Positions 1 to 5,396 of a stretch of DNA of 6,349 bases are shown one piece after another. Source of the DNA: Acidimicrobiaceae bacterium (GTDB lineage: Bacteria > Actinomycetota > Acidimicrobiia > Acidimicrobiales > MedAcidi-G1). Below the pieces are notes generated by a model. It was given only the letters and a program-made list of their open reading frames with translations. It did not search any database and was not told the origin of the DNA. Every line of letters begins with the position of its first letter. Position 1 is the first letter of the stretch. Where the stretch lies: assembly GCA_002727895.1 (NCBI GenBank), contig PBUO01000058.1, positions 3,095 through 9,443 of the forward strand, in the 5' to 3' direction. Made by a program: the position numbers and the translations under genes.

Positions 1-764
1 GCGTCACAGCCATCCACACGTTCACCGGCCCGCTCCACCTCCAGCACCCGGACCTCGCCCACCCACGTGGGGCTGGCCGCCGCTCCCCACGGGCCGGAAC
101 CCAGGTCGTCGGCGCCCATCCGGTGGACCATGTCGCCGTCCACGGTGGCCCACGCCTCGGGTTCCTTGACCTTGCACGGGTCACACAGCCGCTCTGCGCA
201 CGAAAGCACCGTCGGCAGCCCGGCCTCCACCCGGAGCCACTCGTCGTCGTGCTCCAGCAGGGCGGACAGCATTCGGTCCGGCTCGGCGTCGCCGTCCACG
301 GCCACCTCCCGGACACCGGCCAGTAGCGGGACGCCGAGGATCTCGGCCACCTGGGCGGGGACCTGTCCGGTGTCGGCGTCCACCGAGTTACGGCCGCACA
401 TCACGAGGTCCCACGGGCCGGTGGCGTCGAGCGCGGCGGCCAGCGCCCGGGCCGTGGCCAGCGTGTCGCTCCCGGCGAACTCCGGTCCCGTCACGTGCAG
501 GCCGCCCACGCAGCCGCAGAGGATGGCCTCGCGGAGCACGGTGTCGGCCTGCTCCGGTCCGAGGGTGATCGCCGTACAGGTGCCCCCGGTCGCCTCTGCC
601 AGTTGGCACCCGGCCCTGACCCCGCGGCGGCAGTAGTCGTTCATGTGGAGAACCAGGCCCTCGCGGACCAGGCGGCCGTCGGGGCCGAGGCGCATGTCCT
701 CGAACTTGGGGATCTGTTTGACCAGGGCGGCGATGCGCAGCGGCCGCAAGGCGCCGCGGGTCAT
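1..764 (-). CDS. etfB: Electron transfer flavoprotein beta subunit-like protein (EtfB/FixA family), 3' end cut by window
   Basis: The reverse strand translates cleanly to 254 residues before the window edge. The N-terminal RIAALVKQIPKFEDM (about residues 10-24) is the typical opening strand of EtfB. GTCTAITLGPEQAD (60-74) followed by LREAILCG and GSDTLATARALAAAL (98-112) matches the ETF alpha/beta nucleotide-binding fold. NSVDADTGQVPAQVAEILG (126-144) is the family's DxDTGQ segment. EtfB pairs with EtfA to carry electrons from flavin dehydrogenases such as acyl-CoA dehydrogenases towards the quinone pool. At about 255 residues the visible part is near full EtfB length, so probably only a short C-terminus is missing, and etfA may follow. 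An odd cysteine cluster, C189-x4-C194-x2-C197 (AERLCDPCKV region), replaces the usual ETF C-terminal segment. I chose ATG 764 because conservation begins just after it. A GTG at 839 in the same frame, with GGTGA six bases upstream, would add 25 Pro/Ala/Gly-rich residues; an in-frame TGA lies just before it. The family call is firm; the physiological partner is not known. Confidence 0.87.
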   Translation of the reverse strand, partial: MTRGALRPLRIAALVKQIPKFEDMRLGPDGRLVREGLVLHMNDYCRRGVRAGCQLAEATGGTCTAITLGPEQADTVLREAILCGCVGGLHVTGPEFAGSDTLATARALAAALDATGPWDLVMCGRNSVDADTGQVPAQVAEILGVPLLAGVREVAVDGDAEPDRMLSALLEHDDEWLRVEAGLPTVLSCAERLCDPCKVKEPEAWATVDGDMVHRMGADDLGSGPWGAAASPTWVGEVRVLEVERAGERVDGCD

Positions 765-841
765 GACGCTGCCGCCCCCGGAGGTGGTGGGGGCCGAGGC
801 GGCGGGTGCGGCGGCGGGCTCGGGGGTCGGTCCGGTCACGG

Positions 842-866
842 GCGGTCACCGTACCGGTGCCACCGC
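842..866. promoter_or_regulatory. Bulged inverted repeat between divergent genes (possible operator)
   Basis: Arms GCGGT (842-846) and CACCG (847-851) are matched by CGGTG (855-859) and ACCGC (862-866). This gives ten potential base pairs around a 3-base centre with a 2-base bulge at 860-861. It lies between the etfB-like gene, reading left, and the unknown gene starting at 879. On the minus strand the arm includes the GGTGA that would serve as ribosome binding site for the alternative GTG start at 839. It could be a shared operator, an RNA hairpin in the etfB leader, or chance in GC-rich DNA. No -10 or -35 hexamers could be assigned. Confidence 0.35.
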
Positions 867-878
867 TAGCGTCAGGAC

Positions 879-1355
879 GTGGCCAGCTTCCTCAGCGAGT
901 CGTTCCTCGTCGCCGGCGACGACCCGGCCGACCTAGTCGGGGCGCTGGCCGAAGTGGCTGGGTCGCCCGGCTCCTGGGTGAACGTCGAGCCGGACGTCGA
1001 CGATTCGGCGAAGGCCGACGTCCCGGGGATCTTCCAGTGGTTTTCGGCTCGGGGTCCGCAGGTGCCCGTGGGGACCTTCGTGGCCGGTTCGGACCGTGAC
1101 CGTCCGTCGATCGGCCTCGACCACGGCACCGGCCGCGGGGCCGGCGACCGCCTGGGCGCCGCCGGGATCACTGTGGCCGAGCCGTGGCTGTTGCGCCAGG
1201 ACAACCCGAAGCGGGGCCTGGTGTGGGAGTACGTGGCCGCCGGTGCGCCGCCGGCCGGACCGGTGGTCGACCTGCTGCTCCAGGGCACGGCGCTGTTCTG
1301 TCCATTACCCACCGACGGCCGGTTCCGGGTGGCAGTCCACACGCCCCGCCGCTAG
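879..1355 (+). CDS. Conserved-looking protein of unknown function, 158 aa
   Basis: I do not recognise this family. The plus-strand frame has a natural globular composition: an acidic N-terminal half (VNVEPDVDDSAKADVPG, about residues 34-50), aromatic FQWF at 52-55, a mid-region rich in Gly/Asp (SDRDRPSIGLDHGTGRGAGD), then AEPWLLRQDNPKRGLVWEYVAAG and a hydrophobic DLLLQGTALFCPLP near the C-terminus. The antisense reading of the same stretch is Arg/Ser/Pro/Thr-rich and looks like a shadow. There is no signal peptide or membrane helix, so it is probably cytoplasmic. The start is forced to GTG 879 or later, because an in-frame TAG lies at 867-869. AGGA sits only one base before this GTG, which is too close for a normal ribosome binding site, so the message may be leaderless or start at GTG 954. 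It is divergent from the etfB-like gene and convergent with the nucleoside hydrolase gene, so it appears to be a single-gene unit. Confidence 0.68.
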   Translation: MASFLSESFLVAGDDPADLVGALAEVAGSPGSWVNVEPDVDDSAKADVPGIFQWFSARGPQVPVGTFVAGSDRDRPSIGLDHGTGRGAGDRLGAAGITVAEPWLLRQDNPKRGLVWEYVAAGAPPAGPVVDLLLQGTALFCPLPTDGRFRVAVHTPRR

Positions 1356-1376
1356 GCGGCCGGACGGCCGGTCCGC
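1356..1376. terminator. GC-rich hairpin between convergent genes
   Basis: GCGGCCGG (1356-1363), loop ACGG, then CCGG (1368-1371) and CCGC (1373-1376) form an 8-bp stem with one bulged T at 1372. It starts directly after the stop codon of the 879-1355 gene and lies 17 bp past the end of the nucleoside hydrolase gene on the other strand. The position suits a bidirectional terminator. There is no T tract on either side, so it is not a canonical intrinsic terminator. Confidence 0.4.
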
Positions 1377-1392
1377 GGTTGGACGGCGGATG

Positions 1393-2322
1393 TCATGCCT
1401 CTCGCACGGCCTGCATGACGAGGTCGATCGCCGCCTCGGCGTCTGCCCTGTAGGCGACCCGACAGTTGGCCGGCCCGTCGGCCCTCGGTCCCCGTTCGTC
1501 GACCACCGTCATCCCCCGGGTGTGGGTGCCTTCCACCTCCACGTAGACCGGACGCCCCGCGCACTCGAACAGGTCGGGGTGGGTGACGGCGAGCACGGCG
1601 CACGGGTCGTGGACGGGGCCGTCCACCACCTCCTCCTCGGCCAGATGGAACACGGTGTAGAACTCCAGCAACTGGGCCATGGCATCGCCCACTGGCGTGC
1701 CCAGGGCGCCGCACACCCGGCCGTGGGCACTGCCCATCCGGACCTGGTGGGTGAGGTTCAGGCCGAGCATGGTCAGCGGCGCCCCGCTGCGGAACACCTC
1801 GTCGGCCGCCTCGGGGTCGGCGTACACGTTGAACTCGGCGGCCGCCGTCACGTTGCCGACGCCCACCGCGGCGCCTCCCATGAGCGTCACCGAGGCCACC
1901 CGGTCGGCCAGGCCCGGGTCGGCTCGTAGGGCCCGGGCCACGTTGGTGAGCGGGCCGACTGGAACCAGGTGGATGCCCTCCTCGGCCCGGGTCGTCTCGA
2001 CCAACCAGTCGACGGCGCCGTCGGAGTCGGGACCCCGGGTTGGGTCGGGGAGGACCAGGTCGCCTAGGCCGGTGGCTCCGTGGACCTCGTGGGCGAACGC
2101 CTGTGCGCCGACCAGGGGACCGTCGGCGCCGGCGTGGACCTCGACGTCGAGGCCGAGCAGCTCGCGCATCCGGCAGGCGTTGGCCGTGGTGTGCTCCAGC
2201 TCGACATTGCCGGCCACCGTGGTGATGCCCACAAGGTCGGCGAATCGGGCCGCGACGATGATGGCCATGGCGTCGTCGACGCCGGGATCGCAGTCCAGGA
2301 TCACGCGGGGGCGTTCGGTCAT
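1393..2322 (-). CDS. iunH: Inosine/uridine-preferring nucleoside hydrolase family protein
   Basis: The enzyme hydrolyses the N-glycosidic bond of ribonucleosides, giving free base and ribose in the cytoplasm. The 309-aa length is normal for the family. The calcium/ribose-binding signature ILDCDPGVDDAMAI begins at residue 8 (D12, D16, D17). Other family positions are N39 (TVAGN), H81 in EVHGATGLGD, VGPLTN with T126, MGGAA (148-152), AEFNVYADPEAA (162-173, E163 and N165) and the C-terminal H238-D239 in VHDPCAVL. TRGMTVVDERG near the end is also typical. All expected calcium and catalytic positions I can place are present, so it should be active. Which nucleosides it prefers cannot be read from sequence. 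ATG 2322 is 17 bp after the rbsK stop, which supports co-transcription; the ribosome binding site is weak. Its product ribose is the substrate of the neighbouring ribokinase. Confidence 0.95.
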   Translation of the reverse strand: MTERPRVILDCDPGVDDAMAIIVAARFADLVGITTVAGNVELEHTTANACRMRELLGLDVEVHAGADGPLVGAQAFAHEVHGATGLGDLVLPDPTRGPDSDGAVDWLVETTRAEEGIHLVPVGPLTNVARALRADPGLADRVASVTLMGGAAVGVGNVTAAAEFNVYADPEAADEVFRSGAPLTMLGLNLTHQVRMGSAHGRVCGALGTPVGDAMAQLLEFYTVFHLAEEEVVDGPVHDPCAVLAVTHPDLFECAGRPVYVEVEGTHTRGMTVVDERGPRADGPANCRVAYRADAEAAIDLVMQAVREA

Positions 2323-2339
2323 GGCCGGAGTGTGCCCAC

Positions 2340-3320
2340 TCAGTGGGACGTGTCGTCGGGCATCGCTGGCCAGCCGCCCATGGCATCGGCCACCCGGTCG
2401 GCGGTGGGCATCGACGGTTGGGCGCCGGCCGCGGTGGCGGCAAGGGCGCCGGCGTGGACGGCCACCCGGACGGCGTCGTCCATCCCGTGGCCGTGGGCCA
2501 GCGCCGACGCCAGGGCTCCACAGAAGGCATCGCCGGCGCCGGTGGTGTCCACGACGTCGACGGTCGGGGTCGGTACCTCGAAGTGGTCGGCAGCGGTTAC
2601 CACCAGGGCACCGTCGCCTCCCCGGGTGACGACCACGGTGGCCACGCCCAGGCCCCGGGCTATGGCCACCAAGGCGTCCGGATCGTCGGTCGGGTTCGCC
2701 CCGGCCACCTGGGCCAACTCGATGGCGTTGGGGACGAGCACGTCGACGTCGGCCATCAGGTCGGTGGGCAGGCCGCCGGCCGGGGCGGGAGCGGGATCGA
2801 GGACGACGGTCCCGGTGGCCGCCGCGGCCGCGGCCGCCACCGCGTCCAGTGGGACCTCCAATTGCAGGAGTAGCACGTCGGCCCCGGCCACCGCGGCGCC
2901 GGCCGACGCCACGTCTTCGGGTGAGACGCGGCCGTTGGCGCCGGGGCTGACCACGATGGCGTTGTCGCCATCGTGGTCCACCGAGATGAGGGCGATGCCG
3001 CTCGGCGCGCCATCGGCCATCAGGTGCGTCGTGTCGACCCCTGCGCCGGCCAGCGACTCCCGCAGGGTTCCACCGGCGTCGTCGTCGCCGATCCGTCCGA
3101 CGAACGACACGGCGGCCCCCATCCGGGCCGCGGCGACGGCCTGGTTGGCGCCCTTGCCGCCGGGGACGAGGGCATGATCACCACCGAGGACCGTCTCGCC
3201 GGTCACCGGATGGTGGGGGACCGGGACGACCACGTCGAGGTTGGCCGAGCCGACCACGGCCACCGTCGGTCTGTCGTTCCCTCCACCGTGTCCCACGTGG
3301 CCAGCATGGCACCCCTTCAC
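2340..3320 (-). CDS. rbsK: Ribokinase (PfkB carbohydrate kinase family)
   Basis: Ribokinase phosphorylates D-ribose with ATP to ribose-5-phosphate. The N-terminal VVGSANLDVV (residues 22-31, N27 and D29) and PGGKGANQA (53-61, K56 and N59) form the ribose site. SGIALI (107-112) and NAIVVSPGAN (120-129) are typical, QLEVP carries E155, and DTTGAGDAF (258-266) holds the GAG anion hole and catalytic base D264. The spacing from N27 to E155 (128) and from D29 to K56 (27) agrees with E. coli RbsK as I remember it, which favours ribokinase over other PfkB sugar kinases. GTG 3320 overlaps the TGA of the upstream EthD-like gene as GTGA, suggesting translational coupling. This start gives about 19 residues (rich in Gly/His) before the conserved core. 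GTG codons at 3296 and 3263 are alternatives, the last giving a start at the core strand. A seven-alanine run (162-168) comes from a GC-only palindrome at 2821-2834. Confidence 0.94.
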   Translation of the reverse strand: MKGCHAGHVGHGGGNDRPTVAVVGSANLDVVVPVPHHPVTGETVLGGDHALVPGGKGANQAVAAARMGAAVSFVGRIGDDDAGGTLRESLAGAGVDTTHLMADGAPSGIALISVDHDGDNAIVVSPGANGRVSPEDVASAGAAVAGADVLLLQLEVPLDAVAAAAAAATGTVVLDPAPAPAGGLPTDLMADVDVLVPNAIELAQVAGANPTDDPDALVAIARGLGVATVVVTRGGDGALVVTAADHFEVPTPTVDVVDTTGAGDAFCGALASALAHGHGMDDAVRVAVHAGALAATAAGAQPSMPTADRVADAMGGWPAMPDDTSH

Positions 3321-3931
3321 GGGGCGAACCGGCGAACGATGGTCGACGAGGTGGAGCGTCGGTCGAGGAAGCGGGCCACGTCGGCGGCCACCGCCTCCGC
3401 GGAGTCGTCGGCGACGTAGAAGCGGTCGCGCCAGTCGTCCTCCGATGCCAGCAGGATCTCCGAGACGGCGGCCGGCCCGGTTTCATCCCCGGTCGCCACG
3501 GCCTGGCGACCGACGTTCTGGCGATAGGCGGCGAACCCGTGGTGTCGGCGGGCGACGGCGACGTGGCCGCGGTAGTGGGCCTTGAACGTGGGGTGGTCGA
3601 CCTCGGGTGACCGGCCGACCAGGGAGACCATGAGGACCGCGTCCGCCGGGCCGTCGTCCACGTCTCCCCAACCGTCGTGGCGGGTAAGGGCGAGGTCGAG
3701 CACGAGGGGATGATCGGCCAGGTCGGCTTCGGGAGTGGACCACAGGAGCATCGTCCACGCAGGGGGCTCGGGACGCATGCCCCGCTCGGCCAGGAGGTGG
3801 AGCCGCTCCCGGTCGACCACGTCGACGGCTAGTACGCCCGACTGGGCGACCAGTGCTTCTGGGTCGTCGGGCGGGTGGATCCACGCCGTGCAGCGGACCG
3901 ACCGGGGATCCGGGGCGTGACCGACGTCCAT
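3317..3931 (-). CDS. EthD-like dimeric alpha/beta-barrel protein, function unknown
   Basis: With ATG 3931 the product is 204 aa. The second half holds PTFKAHYRGHVAVARRHHGF (about residues 114-133), then AYRQNV. This resembles the EthD/ferredoxin-like dimeric barrel family, in which a Phe-x3-Tyr-x2-H segment starts the core helix. LMVSLVGRSPEVD (100-112) would be the strand before it. The N-terminal half (VRCTAWIHPPDDPEALV, then PAWTMLLWSTPEADLADHPL) may be a second, degenerate copy of the fold, giving a two-domain barrel; this is inference. EthD-type proteins are linked to ether degradation and polyketide ring chemistry, but most members have no known activity. It is the first gene of the operon with rbsK and the nucleoside hydrolase, overlapping rbsK by 4 bp. 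The frame stays open upstream to a possible start at 4018, but that would run into the opposite-strand isomerase gene and gives an Arg/Ser-rich, shadow-like N-terminus, so I prefer ATG 3931. Confidence 0.75.
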   Translation of the reverse strand: MDVGHAPDPRSVRCTAWIHPPDDPEALVAQSGVLAVDVVDRERLHLLAERGMRPEPPAWTMLLWSTPEADLADHPLVLDLALTRHDGWGDVDDGPADAVLMVSLVGRSPEVDHPTFKAHYRGHVAVARRHHGFAAYRQNVGRQAVATGDETGPAAVSEILLASEDDWRDRFYVADDSAEAVAADVARFLDRRSTSSTIVRRFAP

Positions 3932-3977
3932 GCCCCCGATGATGACGGGGCGCCCGGCCGTCCACCACACTCGGGAA
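3932..3977. promoter_or_regulatory. Divergent intergenic region with small hairpin
   Basis: These 46 bp separate the starts of the EthD-rbsK-nucleoside hydrolase operon and the isomerase gene, so promoters for both must lie here or inside the neighbouring coding sequence. It holds a perfect 5-bp inverted repeat, CCCCG (3934-3938) with CGGGG (3946-3950) around a 7-base loop, next to an 8-bp palindrome GGGCGCCC (3948-3955). No recognisable -35 or -10 hexamers are seen. Treat it as a candidate shared control region only. Confidence 0.3.
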
Positions 3978-4751
3978 ATGCTGCACGTTGACGACGCCGA
4001 CCGGGTCCGCCTACTCACGCTGGACCGACCCGAGGCCCTTAACGCCCTCGACGAGGCCCACTACGATGCCCTGGCCGACGCCCTCGACGATGCCTCGGCG
4101 TCCCCCGACGTCGCCGTGCTGGTCCTTACGGCGCGGGGGCGGGCCTTCTGCGCGGGGACCGACCTTGGCGACATGGCCCGGCGCAACGACCCCGACAGCG
4201 GCTTCGTCCCCGGGCGCCACGGCTTCGCCGGGATGATGGAGCGGCTCGTCGCCTTTGAGAAGCCGTTTGTGGTGGCCGTCAACGGCATCGGCGTCGGCAT
4301 CGGGGCCACGATCCTCGGTCACGCCGACCTGGTCTTCATGTCGACCGAGGCCCGCCTCCAGTGCCCGTTCACCTCGCTGGGCGTGGTGCCCGAGGCGGCC
4401 TCCAGCACGCTCTTCCCGCGGCTGCTGGGCCGTCAGGACGCCACGTGGATCCTGCTCAGCGGCGAGTGGATCGACGCCGAGGAGTGCCTCCGCATGGGCC
4501 TGGCCTGGCGACTCTGCGAGCCGGCCGACCTGTTGGACGAGGCCCTGGACCACGCCCGGCGCCTGGCCGCCCGCCCCATCTCGTCGCTGGTGGCCTCCAA
4601 GCGCCTCCTGAATGCGCCGATGGTCGAGGCGGTGGCCGAGGCCCGTCGACGGGAGGACCGGACGTTCGCCTCGCTGCTGGGCGGTCCGGCCAACGCCGAG
4701 GCCCTCCGGGCATTCGCTGAGAAGCGTCCACCCGACTTCACCGGGATGTAG
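3978..4751 (+). CDS. Enoyl-CoA hydratase/isomerase family protein, probably delta3,delta2-enoyl-CoA isomerase (ECI2-like)
   Basis: Crotonase fold, 257 aa from ATG 3978. LLTLDRPEALNALD (12-25) and GRAFCAGTDLGDM (54-66, first oxyanion-hole segment) are standard, followed by KPFVVAVNGIGVGIGATILGH (95-115, second oxyanion-hole segment) and HADLVFMS. Aligned by eye to mitochondrial enoyl-CoA hydratase, its two catalytic glutamates (GGGCE and QPE) fall on Thr111 and Phe131. Instead, PFTSLGVVPEAASS (130-143) lines up with the PF-S-LG--PEG-SS segment of peroxisomal ECI2, placing the probable catalytic base at Glu139. That predicts double-bond isomerisation in unsaturated acyl-CoA breakdown rather than hydration. 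SLVASKRLL and the C-terminal helix also fit the family. An earlier in-frame ATG at 3930 would overlap the start of the divergent gene and lacks family similarity, so 3978 is preferred; GGGA sits close before it. The substrate is unknown, and a CoA-thioester enzyme of another type within the family remains possible. Confidence 0.9.
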   Translation: MLHVDDADRVRLLTLDRPEALNALDEAHYDALADALDDASASPDVAVLVLTARGRAFCAGTDLGDMARRNDPDSGFVPGRHGFAGMMERLVAFEKPFVVAVNGIGVGIGATILGHADLVFMSTEARLQCPFTSLGVVPEAASSTLFPRLLGRQDATWILLSGEWIDAEECLRMGLAWRLCEPADLLDEALDHARRLAARPISSLVASKRLLNAPMVEAVAEARRREDRTFASLLGGPANAEALRAFAEKRPPDFTGM

Positions 4752-4821
4752 CCCCCAGCTGCCGAGTAACCGAGTTGCCGGGTCAGCGAACGGGGGGTCG
4801 CCGACCGGAGGGTGGGGCGGG
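4752..4821. other. Convergent intergenic gap with a weak hairpin
   Basis: These 70 bp lie between the ends of the isomerase gene (plus) and the cyclic-nucleotide-binding gene (minus). The only secondary structure I see is a 4-bp stem, GGTC (4796-4799) with GACC (4803-4806), next to a G run at 4792-4797. CCGAGT also occurs twice in direct orientation, two bases apart, near 4763-4776. There is no convincing terminator and no open frame of note. Confidence 0.3.
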
Positions 4822-5259
4822 TCAGGCGACGGGGCCGCCGACGGCCTCCTGGAGGCGCTTCACGGTGCCGACCATGATCTTGCGGGCCACCTTCGGGCTC
4901 TCGTCCAAAAGGGTCGAGAACTCTCGGCGGTTGAGCGTCTCGACCAGCATGTCGGTCTCGGCGATCACCGTGGCCGAGCGGGGCGTGCCGGCGATCAGGC
5001 TCATCTCGCCGACGAAGTCGCCCGGGCCGAGCGTGGCGATGAGTCGCCCGTCACGGCGGACCGAGGCCTGGCCGTCGACGACGACCATGAACTCTCGGCC
5101 CACCTCGCCCTCGGTGGTCAGGGCCCGACCGGCGGGCACCTTCACGCAGGTCATCAGGCGGGCCACCGACCGCACCTGGGCCTTGGAGAGGTCGGAGAAG
5201 AGGCCGACGCCAGCTAGGACATCCTGGCAAAGACTGTTCCGGTGCTGTGTAGAGGCCAT
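4822..5259 (-). CDS. Stand-alone cyclic nucleotide-binding domain protein (CNBD, Crp-type fold)
   Basis: The 145-aa protein is almost entirely one CNBD. LAGVGLFSDLSKAQVRSVARL (15-35) is the N-terminal helical part, VKVPAGRALTTEGEVG (39-54) starts the beta roll, and GREFMVVVDGQASVRRDGR (54-72) continues it. LGPGDFVGEMSLIAGTPRSATV (77-98) is the phosphate-binding cassette, with Gly84-Glu85 for the ribose and Arg94-Ser95 for the cyclic phosphate, so cAMP or cGMP binding is plausible. About 20 residues of C-terminal helix follow. There is no helix-turn-helix, kinase, channel or cyclase domain, so it must act through a partner; similar single-domain proteins are common in Actinobacteria and little studied. 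ATG 5259 is chosen because AGGAG lies five bases upstream and conservation starts after it; the in-frame start at 5301 is not needed. A CRP-like palindrome lies about 90 bp upstream of the ATG. Confidence 0.9.
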   Translation of the reverse strand: MASTQHRNSLCQDVLAGVGLFSDLSKAQVRSVARLMTCVKVPAGRALTTEGEVGREFMVVVDGQASVRRDGRLIATLGPGDFVGEMSLIAGTPRSATVIAETDMLVETLNRREFSTLLDESPKVARKIMVGTVKRLQEAVGGPVA

Positions 5260-5264
5260 GGGTG

Positions 5265-5269
5265 CTCCT
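5265..5269 (-). promoter_or_regulatory. Ribosome binding site AGGAG for the CNBD gene
   Basis: On the minus strand AGGAG is followed by five bases (CACCC) and then the ATG at 5259. It is the clearest Shine-Dalgarno match in the window, and it fixes this start over the longer in-frame alternative at 5301. Confidence 0.8.
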
Positions 5270-5317
5270 GTTCGTCCGTGGTCCCGGCTCGTCCGGTCCA
5301 CCCATCCATCATGGGGA

Positions 5318-5333
5318 GTCGGTCGGTCGGTCG
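5318..5333. repeat. Tetranucleotide tandem repeat (GTCG)x4
   Basis: Four perfect copies of GTCG (GACC-type units on the minus strand) lie in the leader/promoter region of the CNBD gene, between the CRP-like palindrome and the ribosome binding site. Copy-number change by slippage would alter spacing between regulatory site and gene. At 16 bp it may also be chance in GC-rich DNA. Confidence 0.6.
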
Positions 5334-5342
5334 TGCGTCCTC

Positions 5343-5356
5343 GTGACGGCTATCAC
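5343..5356. promoter_or_regulatory. CRP/GlxR-like binding site (GTGA-N6-TCAC)
   Basis: GTGA (5343-5346), six bases, then TCAC (5353-5356) matches the core of the CRP/GlxR family consensus TGTGA-N6-TCACA, lacking only the outer T and A. The TA at 5351-5352 falls in the spacer. It is the intergenic sequence centred about 90 bp upstream of the CNBD start. The only -10-like element I can see downstream on the minus strand is CATGAT (5313-5308, four of six matches), which is weak. A CRP-type regulator acting on this gene is an inference. Confidence 0.42.
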
Positions 5357-5378
5357 CTGTGTCGTACGGCTCGCCTGA

Positions 5379-5393
5379 ACCGCCCGGTGCGGT
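5379..5393 (-). terminator. Small hairpin just after the cyclase stop codon
   Basis: ACCGC (5379-5383), loop CCGGT, GCGGT (5389-5393) forms a perfect 5-bp stem beginning three bases past the TAG at 5399-5397. It could help end the cyclase transcript before the CNBD gene. No T tract follows, so it is a weak candidate. Confidence 0.28.
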
Positions 5394-5396
5394 CCG

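Noticed and set aside
388..849. 153-codon minus-strand frame beginning at GTG 849
   Set aside because: Out of frame with the EtfB-like protein, which shows clear family motifs; the product is almost all Arg, Gly, Pro and His.
872..1342. 156-codon minus-strand frame opposite the unknown gene
   Set aside because: Arg/Ser/Pro/Thr-rich composition typical of an antisense shadow; the plus-strand reading looks far more protein-like.
1352..2530. 392-codon open frame on the minus strand overlapping the nucleoside hydrolase and rbsK genes
   Set aside because: Extremely Arg/Pro/Gly-rich and out of frame with two genes that carry full catalytic motifs; a GC-rich shadow.
2080..3177. 365-codon open frame on the plus strand
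   Set aside because: Antisense to rbsK and the nucleoside hydrolase gene; Ala/Ser/Thr/Pro-rich with no recognisable motif.
3930..3977. Longer N-terminus of the isomerase starting at ATG 3930
   Set aside because: It would overlap the start codon of the divergent EthD-like gene, and the extra 16 residues show no family similarity.
5260..5301. Longer N-terminus of the CNBD protein starting at 5301
   Set aside because: AGGAG five bases before ATG 5259 gives a much better start, and the extra residues are Arg-rich and not family-like.
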